Positions 1-10,258 of a DNA stretch of 64,000 nucleotides are shown piece by piece. The stretch comes from Thalassia testudinum (Eukaryota; Streptophyta; Magnoliopsida; Alismatales; Hydrocharitaceae): the NCBI GenBank assembly GCA_037157565.1, contig JAZHRO010000036.1:136082501-136146500 (forward strand), read 5' to 3'. The notes under the pieces were generated by a model that was not told where the DNA came from, did not search any database, and was given only the letters and a program-made list of their open reading frames with translations. Every line of letters begins with the position of its first letter. The stretch's first letter is position 1. The translations under genes and the position numbers were made by a program.

Positions 1-2009
1 AAAATCAAGTAAACCCTCTAAAAATCATGGAAAAATATCCCCTAGGGTTTAGAACATTTAAATTGGCCTTTGGAACCTAGTTTGACCTAGATTAAGGTCC
101 TAGCTCATCAATTGACCTAATTTGGGTTTTTACGCAAAATGTCTAGTCAAATGTGGTCAAATCTAAAATCCAACTTCACCATTGGATTTCTTAGGTCAAA
201 ATTAGGTTTGTAGCAAAATTTGGACCTAAGGGGAGGTCATCTTGACCTACGTTGCAATTTAGTACACCCAATCACAGTTTGGTCCCTAACTTTTGAAAAT
301 CATCGCAGAGAGCCCCCTAGCTTCCTCGCCAACCTTGCAATCAGGTCCTTCTGCCATTATTGGTGCAGAATCCTGCTCCGGCGAGGATTAGAGAGGGAAT
401 ACTCTCTGATTCCTCAGAGATCCCCTCCCAGAAATGGAAGGGAGATTCTCTGAGGAATTCCCTTCCATCTGAGGCCAGTCATGATCCCTGATTTGATCCC
501 AATCTCTCGTGCGAATGCACGAGGGATTTGGGTATCCACCCACTTTCCTTCTCTGGCAAGCCTTCGGTGATGAATGCTTGCCCTCCACGCTTCAGAACAC
601 ATGGCCTATGCCTATAAAAGAACCCCCAAACCCGGTCGCTCAATTTCAGCTTGACCTGGCCGGGATTCTACCTCAGATTCCTCTCTTCCCTCCCGACCAG
701 GGTGTCCAACGGGCTCCGGCGAGCTCTCCTTCCTTTCCTCTTCGCTCTGCCACAAAACCAGTGGTAGAGACTTCTTCCTCATTCTCCTCCACGTCGCGCA
801 ATACCCGCACGTGCTGCCCTAGCCCCGTCGTCGCCGTCCACCCCCACTGGGCATCTTCTTCTTCGGCGATAGCAGGTACAGCCGTTCGCCTCTCCACCCC
901 CTTCGTCCCTGCAAGTAGGTTAGAACTACTCCACATCTTTCCCTCTTTCTTTTCCCCACTATTTTTCACTCAATCGACCCCTCGGCTGTCGCTGTCCACC
1001 GTCACCTTCCTCATCTCCGACCACCCTCCGGCGAGGCGCTCCCATTGCTCCGCAGCCCCACATGCCTCGCCAACCATCGCAAAAGTTCCGCCTCACCACA
1101 CTGAACACACTCCGCCCCTCCACAACCACGCTACACCTCCACAACGCACCCCCGAACTCACCCATCCATCCGGCCACAGGACGACCTAGGCACGCATGCC
1201 TAGGCCACCCCACGACCTGTCACCTTGCTCTTCACCTTCGCCGTGACAAGGCGAAGGTTCCCCGGTGATCTAATTAGGCCGCGAGGCCATTTTTGTGTCT
1301 GACAGATTCATAGCCCCTGCCGCCATTGACGACGACTCGAAGAAGCTCCAAGATCGCTCTAGGCTTCAGGACTGCAAGGCTCCAGGTGTAGCTCGCTCAG
1401 GGAAGCACTGCGAAGCTGTCTGACCAAGCAAGAGACGCTGCGAAGTCTGCAGCTGTGGCAATTGCAAGAAGGATTTCTGCAGGCGCGCGTGAGAAAAGGC
1501 AGCAACCTTTAGTCCCACATCGGCAGATAGAGCGTCGAAGAAGAAGTTGACACTTAGCCGCAGGAAGGAGAAGGAAGAAGAAGCCTTCACAGAAAGTAAA
1601 GGCTGTAGAGAAAGAAGAAGAGAGGCCGAGACAGAATCCAGAGAAGAAGAAGAAGATAGAAGGAAGACAGAAGAGAAAGAAGCAAGGCAGAAGAGAAAGG
1701 CTGCAGAGAAAGAAAGAAATATCAGAAGAAGAATAACACTTTTAAGACGTCTGATCATCCAATTTCACTCTTTTGTCAGGATTACTTCTTTTAAACGCAT
1801 ACATTCATATTTGAATTAAAGTTTTGAGTAAATTAGAGTGTTCAATTACATTTGAGATTAGTAGTAAATTTCGATTGCTCCCTGTGTTCGACCTTGGATA
1901 CTCTGATTTTCGAGTAATAAAAATTTTATTTGTTGACGACGCTTGATCACTTATACTACGACGTAATTAACTGTTAAAACACGATCGAGTCAAGCGGCAC
2001 GCGTCAACA
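1..2009 (+). repeat. E1 left (5') LTR, partial
   Basis: This segment aligns with 6713-8725 of the right LTR throughout and ends in ...GTCAACA just before the primer-binding site. It holds a TATA box at 612-620, a GC-rich pyrimidine-biased stretch (about 700-1260), the motif AGTCCCACATCGG near 1509, a purine-rich GAAGAA stretch (1546-1730) and the motif AGACGTCT near 1746. The open frames here (for example 509-1189 and 1547-1819) also occur in the other LTR copy and look like chance frames in biased sequence. Confidence 0.9.
612..620 (+). promoter_or_regulatory. LTR TATA box (CTATAAAAG)
   Basis: CTATAAAAG lies in the LTR and is kept at 7324-7332 in the right LTR and, on the minus strand, in both E3 LTRs. 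It is the likely core promoter for the element transcript, so the transcript start is inferred about 30 bases downstream. Confidence 0.65.
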
Positions 2010-2012
2010 AAA

Positions 2013-2030
2013 TGGCACCGTTGTCGGGGA
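2013..2030 (+). other. Primer-binding site, tRNA-Asp type, decayed
   Basis: TGGCACCGTTGTCGGGGA begins three bases after the LTR end. It differs from the perfect tRNA-Asp-complementary site of E3 (TGGCGCCGTTGCCGGGGA) at two positions, both G-to-A or C-to-T transitions. Confidence 0.88.
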
Positions 2031-3208
2031 GCAGTGCGCAATTTATCACTAGTCTCTACATTCTTTTTATCATATTGAACACTAACTTGCCCTACTTTTC
2101 TTTGTTGTGATCTTGCAGGTATTTCACGAGAAAATCCCTCCCGCAAGTCAACCACTCCAAGGCAGGTAATTTCTTTTCTTCCTTAAACCATCCCCTAATT
2201 CTGAAAAGACAAAAGGAAGAAATTAATTTAGGAATCAATTGCCTTCTTTCCATAGTAATCACCATCTTTAAGGCATACGTTTCCTAATTTTACGAAAATT
2301 TTTCAAATCTTCTTGAAGTTGGAGTAATTTTTTAGATTCCATCCCACAAATTCATGTACCTAATAGAAATCACGCTTAATCTCTGTGGACAACACATTTC
2401 TTGCTTTTAAAGTCCAAAGAGAATTTTTGTGAAAAAGAGGATTGGAAATAGAACCAAATTAGGGTTTTTACAGTAGGATCTTGAAGTGCTAGTCACACAT
2501 GCCTGCATAAAAGGAAATAAACCCTCCCGCATCAGTGTGCTCCCCAAGCCCGTGATTGAAGAGATCTTAACAAGACAAACCCTAAGAAAAAAAAAAAGAA
2601 GCTCTAAAATCACTTGAATCTTAAAATCTTGGACCTAATAACCTGGGAGTCAAATCAGGGTGATCTCTAGGCTCCAAACCTAGAATCATTCTGCCATCTA
2701 TAGGACAGGTCAGGTGAAGTTGACCCCTTGGGTCAACCAACCTCCAAATTAGGTCACAACATCAAAACCATCTAAAAGTTCAAGTGAGAACCCTAAAGCA
2801 CCTTTGAAATAAAAGTGGTACACTTAAGAGGTCAAGGTCCCCATTCTGGTCTACCTGGAATCTCAGTGACAAGAGAGGTCGGGTGGGGGAAACCCTGTAA
2901 CCCGTGGGGACGCTCTACCGTGTAGGGGTTTTTGCGGGACTCTCCCTCTCTGGCTGCCCAGGTAATTCTCAAGTGGACGATCTTCTGATCAAGGGGTACC
3001 ATCTGCCCCGAACCTCCATAGTCATCCAAACATCTTTGGGTGTCTTGATTGGGTCAAAAACATCTCCAGTCCCTCATCTTTTCTCTTCAGAGCACACACA
3101 TACATTTTCAGTGGGACTCATTATTCAGATCTGATCGCTTCATAACTTGATTCTACATCTTGATTCAAACTCTGATTCTACATCTTGATTCCACCACCTG
3201 ATCCAAAT
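2031..3208 (+). other. E1 5' leader with conserved block
   Basis: No convincing gene. Positions about 2832-3062 form a block nearly identical to E3 (minus, about 31270-31040) and clearly similar to E4 (minus, about 20165-19925). It contains a CCCAGGTAA string (near 2959) resembling a plant 5' splice site. A pyrimidine tract ending in CTCTTCAG (near 3090) resembles a 3' splice site and has a counterpart in E4. The leader could hold an intron or an RNA packaging/dimerisation element; both readings are inference. Confidence 0.6.
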
Positions 3209-4846
3209 ATGCAGCCAAACCACCTAGGACTACCATTCAAGAAACCTGAACATCGGAGATCCATGAAAGATAAAATGATTGAGGATGCCATGAAATTCTA
3301 TGAAAAAGAAGAAGAAACCTCAACACCAATAGGAGACATTCAGGTTGATGTTCCAACAACCACAACCTTTATCATATTTAGTGCCCAAGTACTATTAGCA
3401 GAAGCCAACAAAGGATCAACCCGTGACTTGCTCATTACTGGATACATTGAGATAGAAAAACTGCACAACCTTGAATACCTCCAATGTATGACAAATCCTC
3501 AACTTTGGAAGCAACACCAAGATAGTCTTAAAAAATGGGAAGAGATAATGAGATTAGTAAAACAAGTTATTGACCAGAAGTACCCGTATATACCACAAAC
3601 AGAGGATGAACCATCTTGGGACAACATCGAGGATCAATCTGATCTCGGGTTCGAGGCACAAAATGGTTGTGGATTCCCAACCCAGATGGAGTATAATGTG
3701 CCTGATATTGAAGAAGGTTGGGAAGCTCCAAATGCAGGAAAATACCATGATGAGCCCATTCTAGAAATCCAAAACTCCTGCAAGTATGAGAGTAGAACTG
3801 AACCTCTCGAGGGTGTAAATTTCGTCCCTTATTCTGATAAGGTGACCCTCGAAGGTTATTCAGACCTAGATTCTAGTGATTCAACCTACATCCTAAGCCT
3901 AGAACCTAGATCTGAAATCTATTTTGAAGATTTCAAGGCCCCATATGAAGAAGATCAATCTTTCAATGAAGAATATGATTTTGAGCCTCTATTTGATGAA
4001 TATCCCTTGCTAACATCCTCAGAGGAACTAATCGATTTTTCGGAAGTCACACCAATTTACGATACAGAAACCGAGGAGTTGGATGAGTGGGGTTTCAATT
4101 GGGTCTACCCTACTAGCTTAGAACTTGAGCCTCTACCAGATAGGGACACCTTTTTAAGCTCAGAATTAACATTTAGGCTACACCCCAGTCAGGCTGCTGA
4201 ATCTACAACATATGATTTATTCTATGATGGTGGAACTCATGATCTGGAATCTCATTCCGATTTTGATTTTCGCAAACTCTCCGACGATTTTGAATCTGAC
4301 CATGACATCAGAGAAAATCTGCTTCCTGATTATAACAAGCCAATTTTCTTTGAAGCCACCTGCTCCACATATACAGAACCAATCAAAACCCATTCTCTAC
4401 CTAGACCTGCAACCAGACTCAATTTCTATTCCAATTCACCTCTCACTGAGCCGTTTGCAGATGATTCAACTCCATATCTATATCGGGTATCGGGCATTGA
4501 TCAGACCGAAAAACAGGAGTCATCATTCCGTGATCACCCCTATAGGGTTTCCACACCTTACATTGATTATTTTTCAAAACCCTACTCTGACCAGGCTGAT
4601 TCGACTCAGCCTAAACCCAAGTTTTCACTTCCATATCCATTTGAACTTCACTGCATATGGTGGGTTCCGCATATGTTGATCTACATATATCAACCCACCA
4701 GACTTATTGGGTTTGGGCTGCATCATCAGCCTACTAATCTTAACAAGCACCTGGTTGGACCAACCAGGCTCTTAATCAAGGTGCTTGTTTTACAAAATTC
4801 CGCTGATTTGACCACTCCCTCTCCACCCCATTTTTCGCTCGGCTAA
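3209..4846 (+). CDS. Acidic ORF of non-autonomous family-A element (unknown function)
   Basis: Intact frame of 545 codons plus stop. I use the first ATG (3209), where the conserved start MQPxxLGxxFxKPE begins; the in-frame TTG at 3185 is not a plausible plant start. The protein is rich in Asp, Glu, Ser and Tyr, especially over residues 130-420, with no visible zinc knuckle, membrane segment or catalytic motif. An N-terminal helical part (residues about 1-130, including EIEKLHNLEYLQC) precedes the acidic part. A diverged homologue lies in E4 (minus, 19768-18124), sharing MQPxxLGxxFxKPE, YDTxxEELDE, WVYP, DTFLSS, SDDFES and ATRxNFYS. It occupies the place of gag-pol and is followed by the same GGAGGCAACCCGTCAT motif that follows pol in E3. 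A Gag-like, packaging or chromatin role is speculation. I recognise no known family. Confidence 0.72.
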   Translation: MQPNHLGLPFKKPEHRRSMKDKMIEDAMKFYEKEEETSTPIGDIQVDVPTTTTFIIFSAQVLLAEANKGSTRDLLITGYIEIEKLHNLEYLQCMTNPQLWKQHQDSLKKWEEIMRLVKQVIDQKYPYIPQTEDEPSWDNIEDQSDLGFEAQNGCGFPTQMEYNVPDIEEGWEAPNAGKYHDEPILEIQNSCKYESRTEPLEGVNFVPYSDKVTLEGYSDLDSSDSTYILSLEPRSEIYFEDFKAPYEEDQSFNEEYDFEPLFDEYPLLTSSEELIDFSEVTPIYDTETEELDEWGFNWVYPTSLELEPLPDRDTFLSSELTFRLHPSQAAESTTYDLFYDGGTHDLESHSDFDFRKLSDDFESDHDIRENLLPDYNKPIFFEATCSTYTEPIKTHSLPRPATRLNFYSNSPLTEPFADDSTPYLYRVSGIDQTEKQESSFRDHPYRVSTPYIDYFSKPYSDQADSTQPKPKFSLPYPFELHCIWWVPHMLIYIYQPTRLIGFGLHHQPTNLNKHLVGPTRLLIKVLVLQNSADLTTPSPPHFSLG

Positions 4847-6370
4847 AGGCATTGAATTTAGCGCTTAACGGGAGGCAACCCGTCATCCCAAAAACAGAGA
4901 CCCGTCTGATGATCCGTTTGTACTCCATGTCTATTGCACCTTGAGTTCAGCCTTAGACAGTTGATCCCACCTCTGGTAGACGTACCAGAGCTTGAAATCA
5001 TCCGCATCAGTCATTTTTGACCCATTCACCGACCCGATGTATCCTGTTCTAAGTCCCTGACCTCAACACTATTTCACACCCTCTGTTTACAATGAGGACA
5101 TTGCAAAACTTAGGCATGTGGGGGTGATAAAGTGCATACATACAGAACCAAGAAAAAATCAGAAGGATTCTCACAAAAAAATTCACATATGTCAAAAGCA
5201 CAAAAAAATTGAAAAATTATGAAAAAGAACAAAAAAAATGGGGGAGGGAGGAAATTTTGTGAGCCACATAATCATAAGGAGGAGAAAAAGAGCAAAAATG
5301 ACAAAAGGAGCACAAAATGAAAAAGAAAAAGAAATAGTCATTAGTAAAAGATTAAGGAATTAACTGAAGTTCTAGACCAGATCAAGAAAAGAAATAAAAG
5401 AAAAGTACTAAGGAGACATAACAAGAGATTAGCAGGAACAGTGATCTTAGGCCTCTTGGGCTAGATTCTTTAGCTTAAAAATTCACGTATCCGCTAAAAT
5501 CTGGATAATCCTCTAGAGGTTGGGGAAAATGCGAAGCTTAAGTATTAGGTCTAAGGCTTAGGAAGTATTCGGCTTCATTAACTGACCTTCGGTTTGCGGG
5601 ATTCGGTAACCTAAGCACCCTAAATTCACACACAGTTTGGTTCAGTGCGCATAAAATCCAAATCACGCAAAAGCATTTAATGTTTTGAAAAAGTCACCTA
5701 GATTAGGAATGGCCAATCAACACAAGTTGATTTGGACGAGTTCCCGACGCGGAGAGGAGGGAAAATTCCCCTCGAAGATGTGTAACGACATATCATCTCC
5801 TCGGTGCTTGTCTCTTAGGATATTTAAATATCCTACTGGGGGCATGTAAGCACTCTGCTGGTTCAGATACCATGGGCGGCATTATCATGAAATGTCGATC
5901 GCCAGGGTCTGGATTCGGCCACGGAACGCCATGGGCGGGATTATCTCGAAATCTCGAAAGCCAGGGACCCTTGAGGATTGATGATGGGGACGAGGAATCC
6001 GATACAGATCATGTTGAGAAGCTAATCCGAAGCTAGAAATAAAAGGAAAAGAGAGAGAAAGCTCTCCAAACAAATAAATCTTCTGTCTCTCTTTTACAAA
6101 AAACGCACTGTAAACTGAATTTAGGCTAAAAATGTCTCAAGCACGGGTGTTTTAATTGCGGAGTCCAACAAACCCTAGGTTAGTTTCTGTGGGCCTTAGA
6201 AACCTTTGCGGAGGATTGATGCTGAAGCGGGTCAGGTCTGGATTTTGGCTGGTACTTGAGTACCTCTAGGCCTATTTTCAGCATTCGGACCTAATCACAA
6301 AAGAAGCACTTATCATAATTGATGACAGACAGGGTCTAGAACAGAAGTTAAAACCTTGCTAAGGGACTAG
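4847..6370 (+). other. E1 3' region (non-coding except small ORF)
   Basis: Starts with a conserved motif (4858-4884) also found after pol in E3. A first purine tract lies near 5111-5127, next to GAGGACATTGCAAAACTTAGGC. A-rich sequence fills about 5140-5420. From about 5420 to 6391 the sequence matches E3 23791-24790 on the minus strand. It also holds a perfect 18-bp palindrome at 5817-5834 and the small ORF at 5872-6036. Confidence 0.7.
5872..6036 (+). CDS. Conserved small ORF in 3' region (54 residues)
   Basis: ATG at 5872 to TAG at 6034-6036, starting MGGII and ending VEKLIRS. The same 55-codon frame, same length and same stop occur in E3 (minus, 24306-24142). By eye there are only about four base differences: three amino-acid changes and one synonymous. 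The product would be hydrophilic with an acidic DDGDEESDTD stretch; no signal peptide, membrane segment or known domain is visible. It sits where some Athila elements carry an env-like gene, but it has no env features. It may instead be conserved as RNA or DNA. Confidence 0.4.
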   Translation: MGGIIMKCRSPGSGFGHGTPWAGLSRNLESQGPLRIDDGDEESDTDHVEKLIRS

Positions 6371-6391
6371 CAAAAGCTAGGCATGGGGGTA
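6371..6391 (+). other. Polypurine tract of E1
   Basis: AAAAGCTAGGCATGGGGGTA directly precedes the right LTR (TGATGAG...). The same string precedes the 3' LTR in E2, E3, E_D and E7, so it is the plus-strand primer site. Confidence 0.8.
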
Positions 6392-8725
6392 TGATGAGAG
6401 CCTCATCATGAGCCATAACTAGCTCATTTTGACCCAATAAAGAGAATAAAAGCTCCTATATAACCTAGAAGAAGGCTTAATTAAAGGAATAAGTGTTCTG
6501 AGAAGAAAACATGAAATAAAGGTTAAAACTGTAATTTTACCATTACAGTACATAAATGGGATTTCTCAGACAAAACATAGGTCAAATGATCCAAATGAGA
6601 TAAAAAGTGGGTTGAATCAATCAGAAATGGATCATGTGCAATCTAGAAATTAAATGACATTTGGTAACCCTAAAACAGACCCACTTAATTCAACAAGGTT
6701 CCGGTTAGGATAAAAATTAAGTAAATCCTCTAAAAATCATGGAAAAATATCCCCTAGGGTTTAGAACATTCAAATTGGCCTTTGGAACCTAGTTTGACCT
6801 AGATTAGGGTCCTAGCTCATCAATTGACCTAATTTGGGTTTTTACGCAAAATATCCAGTCAAACGTGGTGAAACCTAAAATCCAACTTCACCATTGGATT
6901 CCCTAGGTCAAAATTAGGTTTGTAACAAAATTTGGATCTAAGAGGAGGTCATCTTGACCTACTTTGCAATTTAGTACACCCAATCACAGTTTCGTCTCTA
7001 ACTTTTGAAAATCATCGCAGAGAGCCCCCTAACTTCCTCGCTAACATTGCAATCAGGTCCTTCCACCATTATTGGGGCATAATCCTACTCCGGCGAGGAT
7101 TAAAGAGGGAATACTCTCTGATTCCTCAGAGATCCCCTCCCAGAAATGGAAGGGAGATTCTCTGAGGAATTCCCTTCCATCTGAGGCCAGTCATGATCCC
7201 TGATTTGATCCCAATCTCTCATGCGAACGCACGAGGGATTTGGGTATCCACCCACTTTCCTTCTCCGACGAGCCGTTGGTGATGAATGCTTGTCCTCCAC
7301 GCTCCAGAACACATGGCCTGTGCCTATAAAAGAACCCCAAACCCAGCCGCTCAATTTCAGCTCGACCTGGCCGGGATTCTACCTCAGATTCCTCTCTTCC
7401 CTCCCGGCCAGGGTGTCCAACGGGCTCCGGCGAGCTCTCCTTCCTTTCCTCTTCGCTCTACCACAAAACCAGTGGTAGAGACTTCTTCCTCATTCTCCTC
7501 CGCATCGTGCAATACCCACGCGCGCTACCCTATCCCCGTTGTCGCCGCCGTCCTCCCCCACTGGGCATCTTCTTCTTCGGCGATAGCAGGTACAGCCGTT
7601 CGCCTCTCCACCCCCTTCGTCCCTGCAAGTAGGTTAGAACTACTCCACATCTTTCCCTCTTTCTTTTCCCCACTATTTTTCACTCAATCGACCCCTCGGC
7701 CGTCGCTGTCCACCGTCACCTTCCTCATCTCCGACCACCCTCCGGTGAAGCGCTCCCATCGCTCCGCAGCCCCACATGCCTCGCCGACCGTCGCAAAAGT
7801 TCCGCCTCACCACACTGAACACACTCCGCCCCTCCACTGCCATGCTACACCTCCACAACGCACCCCCGAACTCACCCATCCATCCGGCCACAGGACGACC
7901 TAGGCACGCACGCCTAGGCCACCCCATGGCCTGTCACCTTGCTCTTCACCTTCGTCGTGACAAGGCGAAGGTTCCCCGGTGATCTGATTAGGCCGCGAGG
8001 CCATTTTCGTGTCTGACAGATTCATAGCCCCTGCTGCCATTGACGGCAGCTCGAAGAAGCTCCAAGCTCGCTCCAGGCTTCAGGATCGCAAGGCTCCAGG
8101 TGCAGCTCCTCGGGGAAGCACTGCGAAGCTGTTTGACCAAGCAAGAGACGCTGCAAAGTCCGCAGCTGTGGCAATTGCAAGAAGGATTTCTGCAGGCGCG
8201 CGGGAGAAAAGGCAGCAACCTTTAGTCCCACATCGGCAGATAGAGCACTGAAGAAGAGGTTGACACTTAGCCGCAGGAAGGAGAAGGAAGAAGAAGCCTT
8301 CGCAGAAAGTAAAGGCTGCAGAGAAAGAAGAAGAGAGGCTGAGACAGAATCCAGAGAAGAAGAAGAAGAAGACAGAAAGAAGACAGAAGAGAAAGAAGCA
8401 AGGCAGAAGAGAAAGGCTGCAGAGAAAGAAAGAAATATCAGAAGAAGAATAACACTTTTAAGACGTCTGATCATCCAATTTCACTCTTTTGTCTGGATTA
8501 CTTCTTTTAAACGCATACATTCATTTTTGAATTAAAGTTTTGAGTAAATTAGAATGTTCAATTACATTTGAGATTAGTAGTAAATTCCGATTGCTCCCTG
8601 TGTTCGACCTCGGATACTCCGATTTTCGAGTAATAAAACTTTTATTTGTTGACAACGCTTGATCACTTATACTACGACGTAATTAACTGTTAGAAAGCAA
8701 TCGAGTCAAGCGGCACGTGTCAACA
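6392..8725 (+). repeat. E1 right (3') LTR, complete
   Basis: 2334 bp, from TGATGAGAGCCTCATCATG to ...GTCAACA, bounded by the polypurine tract on the left. The first 17 bases are an inverted repeat (TGATGAG/CTCATCA with a 3-base loop). A TATA box lies at 7324-7332, AGTCCCACATCGG near 8224, a purine-rich stretch at 8270-8450 and AGACGTCT near 8460. The following five bases TTATC (8726-8730) should be the target duplication; its partner lies outside the window. Confidence 0.92.
7324..7332 (+). promoter_or_regulatory. LTR TATA box (CTATAAAAG)
   Basis: Same position and sequence as 612-620 in the other LTR of E1. A transcript from this copy would run into the flanking DNA to the right. Confidence 0.6.
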
Positions 8726-8730
8726 TTATC

Positions 8731-10258
8731 CATCTGTTGAGCTATTCAGAAATCAAATCTAAGTTCTGAAGCTTCTATTAGAAGCTTAGAAGCTTCTCTC
8801 TCACTTTGCAGCTTCCCAATGCTTCTTCTATCTTTCATTAGATGCGGAAACACCTACTAAACCTATTCAGAACCTCATCTGAGTTTAAAGAGCCTTGCTG
8901 CATGTCCTTAGACCTGAGGAAGCTTCACTGCTGGCTAGAATGGCCGTGACAATCCTTCACTTTCACCCTTCAAGTCGAAGGGTTAATTCTATTCTCAGCA
9001 TCAAATTGATGCTACAAACCTATAGAACACCTTCAGAGCTTTCCAACGAGCTATTGCTTGCTCGATTTGGAGCTCTGAGCCGGCCGAAATCCTCAATTGA
9101 AGTTTGGCTTGGAGGAGACTAACATAGTCCCACATCGGTAGAATAGGAGCACCAACCTTAGGATATAATGTTTTTCTGCATAGGGATGTTCAATCGTCAG
9201 CGTTGGGCACACAATGAGCATGAGTGTGTGTGTTGTTGCATGCTGTGCGCGTGCCCGAGTGTGTGTGCGCCTGTGAACGTGCGAGCGTGGGCCTGTGAGC
9301 GGACGTGTGCATGTGGGCTTGGGAGGCCGGAGACTGTGCTTCATGAGAATCGAACCAGAAATAAACCAAACGTAATAAACTAGCCTCGGACCCAGTAGGG
9401 TCTGGTCCCACCCTGAGAGGGGTGCTGTGTATCCCCGACCGGTTTGAGTCGCCAACCATAAAACCAAATTTTTAGTTCTATTCATCGGTTCAAATTCGGC
9501 TCAATTGCGATTCAAGTGCATAGTTGAAAGGTAAAGGAAAAGAAGGAGAAAAGGAGAAGAGCTCGTAGAGCTTAATAAGAAAAAACAAACAAAGGAGAAT
9601 GGTAAACAAACAGAAAAGATAAGAGGAAAAGAAAGAGAAGAAGAGAGGTTAAGATAAGAGCTCGAGACAGAAAGGTTAAGAGGAAGGTAAAGAGAGAAAA
9701 GAGAGAGAGAGAAAGGCAGAAGAAGAAGAGAAGAAGGATTGAGGCTGAAGGTTAAAGAAGAAAGAAATGGAATTTCTTTTTGTAATTTTTACTTAAATAT
9801 AATTTCTTTCTGAGCTTAAATGATGTAATAAGGTACATATTCATTTGAATTTCTTTTTCTTGCCTTAATCTTTTGTATATGAGATGAAATCAATGAAATA
9901 AACATGTTTACTTGCTTTTAATAACAAATCATATGTGTAAATATATTTTTCTCATGGAATTTTGCATCATGTAATTGAGTATCCCTTATGCAAGATTCAT
10001 ATTTTTAAAGTAATCTAATTATAATTCCAATTGATTAAGTAATTAGTAATTTATGCTTAAGATTTAATGGTGAATTAAATCAAGTTATGCCTCCTAGTGA
10101 ACGACCTAAACTCAATCAGTTAAAAAGAATTAAAATCTAAAATGTTAGGTTAGCTTGACCCTATACTACTCAATTAACATTAATTCAAGTTAATCTAAGT
10201 TACTTTCTTTTGCAAATAATTAAGCCTAATTAACTATGTTGAGAAAATTAACAACCAC
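8731..10258. repeat. LTR-like repeat fragment of unassigned family
   Basis: No coding frame of substance. The segment has the organisation of the neighbouring LTRs: TAGTCCCACATCGG near 9127, GT-rich sequence (9215-9310), a long purine-rich stretch (9530-9750), then AT-rich sequence. It matches none of the LTR families in the window by eye. It ends abruptly at about 10258, where homology to the family-B LTR begins, so it is probably a truncated LTR joined by deletion or insertion. A TA microsatellite lies just to the right, near 10363-10378. Confidence 0.45.

Larger units (their letters stand above)
1..8725 (+). mobile_element. E1: non-autonomous Athila-like LTR retrotransposon (family A), left edge outside window
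   Basis: Two long direct repeats (1-2009 and 6392-8725) flank a tRNA-Asp-type primer-binding site, a leader, one acidic ORF, a 3' region and a polypurine tract. Window position 1 aligns with about 6713 of the right LTR, so about 320 bases of the left LTR lie outside. There is no gag, protease, reverse transcriptase or integrase, so the element should depend on proteins in trans. LTR start, polypurine tract, leader block and 3' region closely match E3 (21044-34699), which carries gag-pol of the same family. In the first ~205 aligned LTR bases I count about 11 differences, mostly transitions. Confidence 0.9.

Noticed and set aside
509..1189. 226-codon frame in the E1 left LTR
   Set aside because: It is LTR sequence in a pyrimidine-rich stretch; the copy in the right LTR (7286-7903) has a different start and length and no domain.
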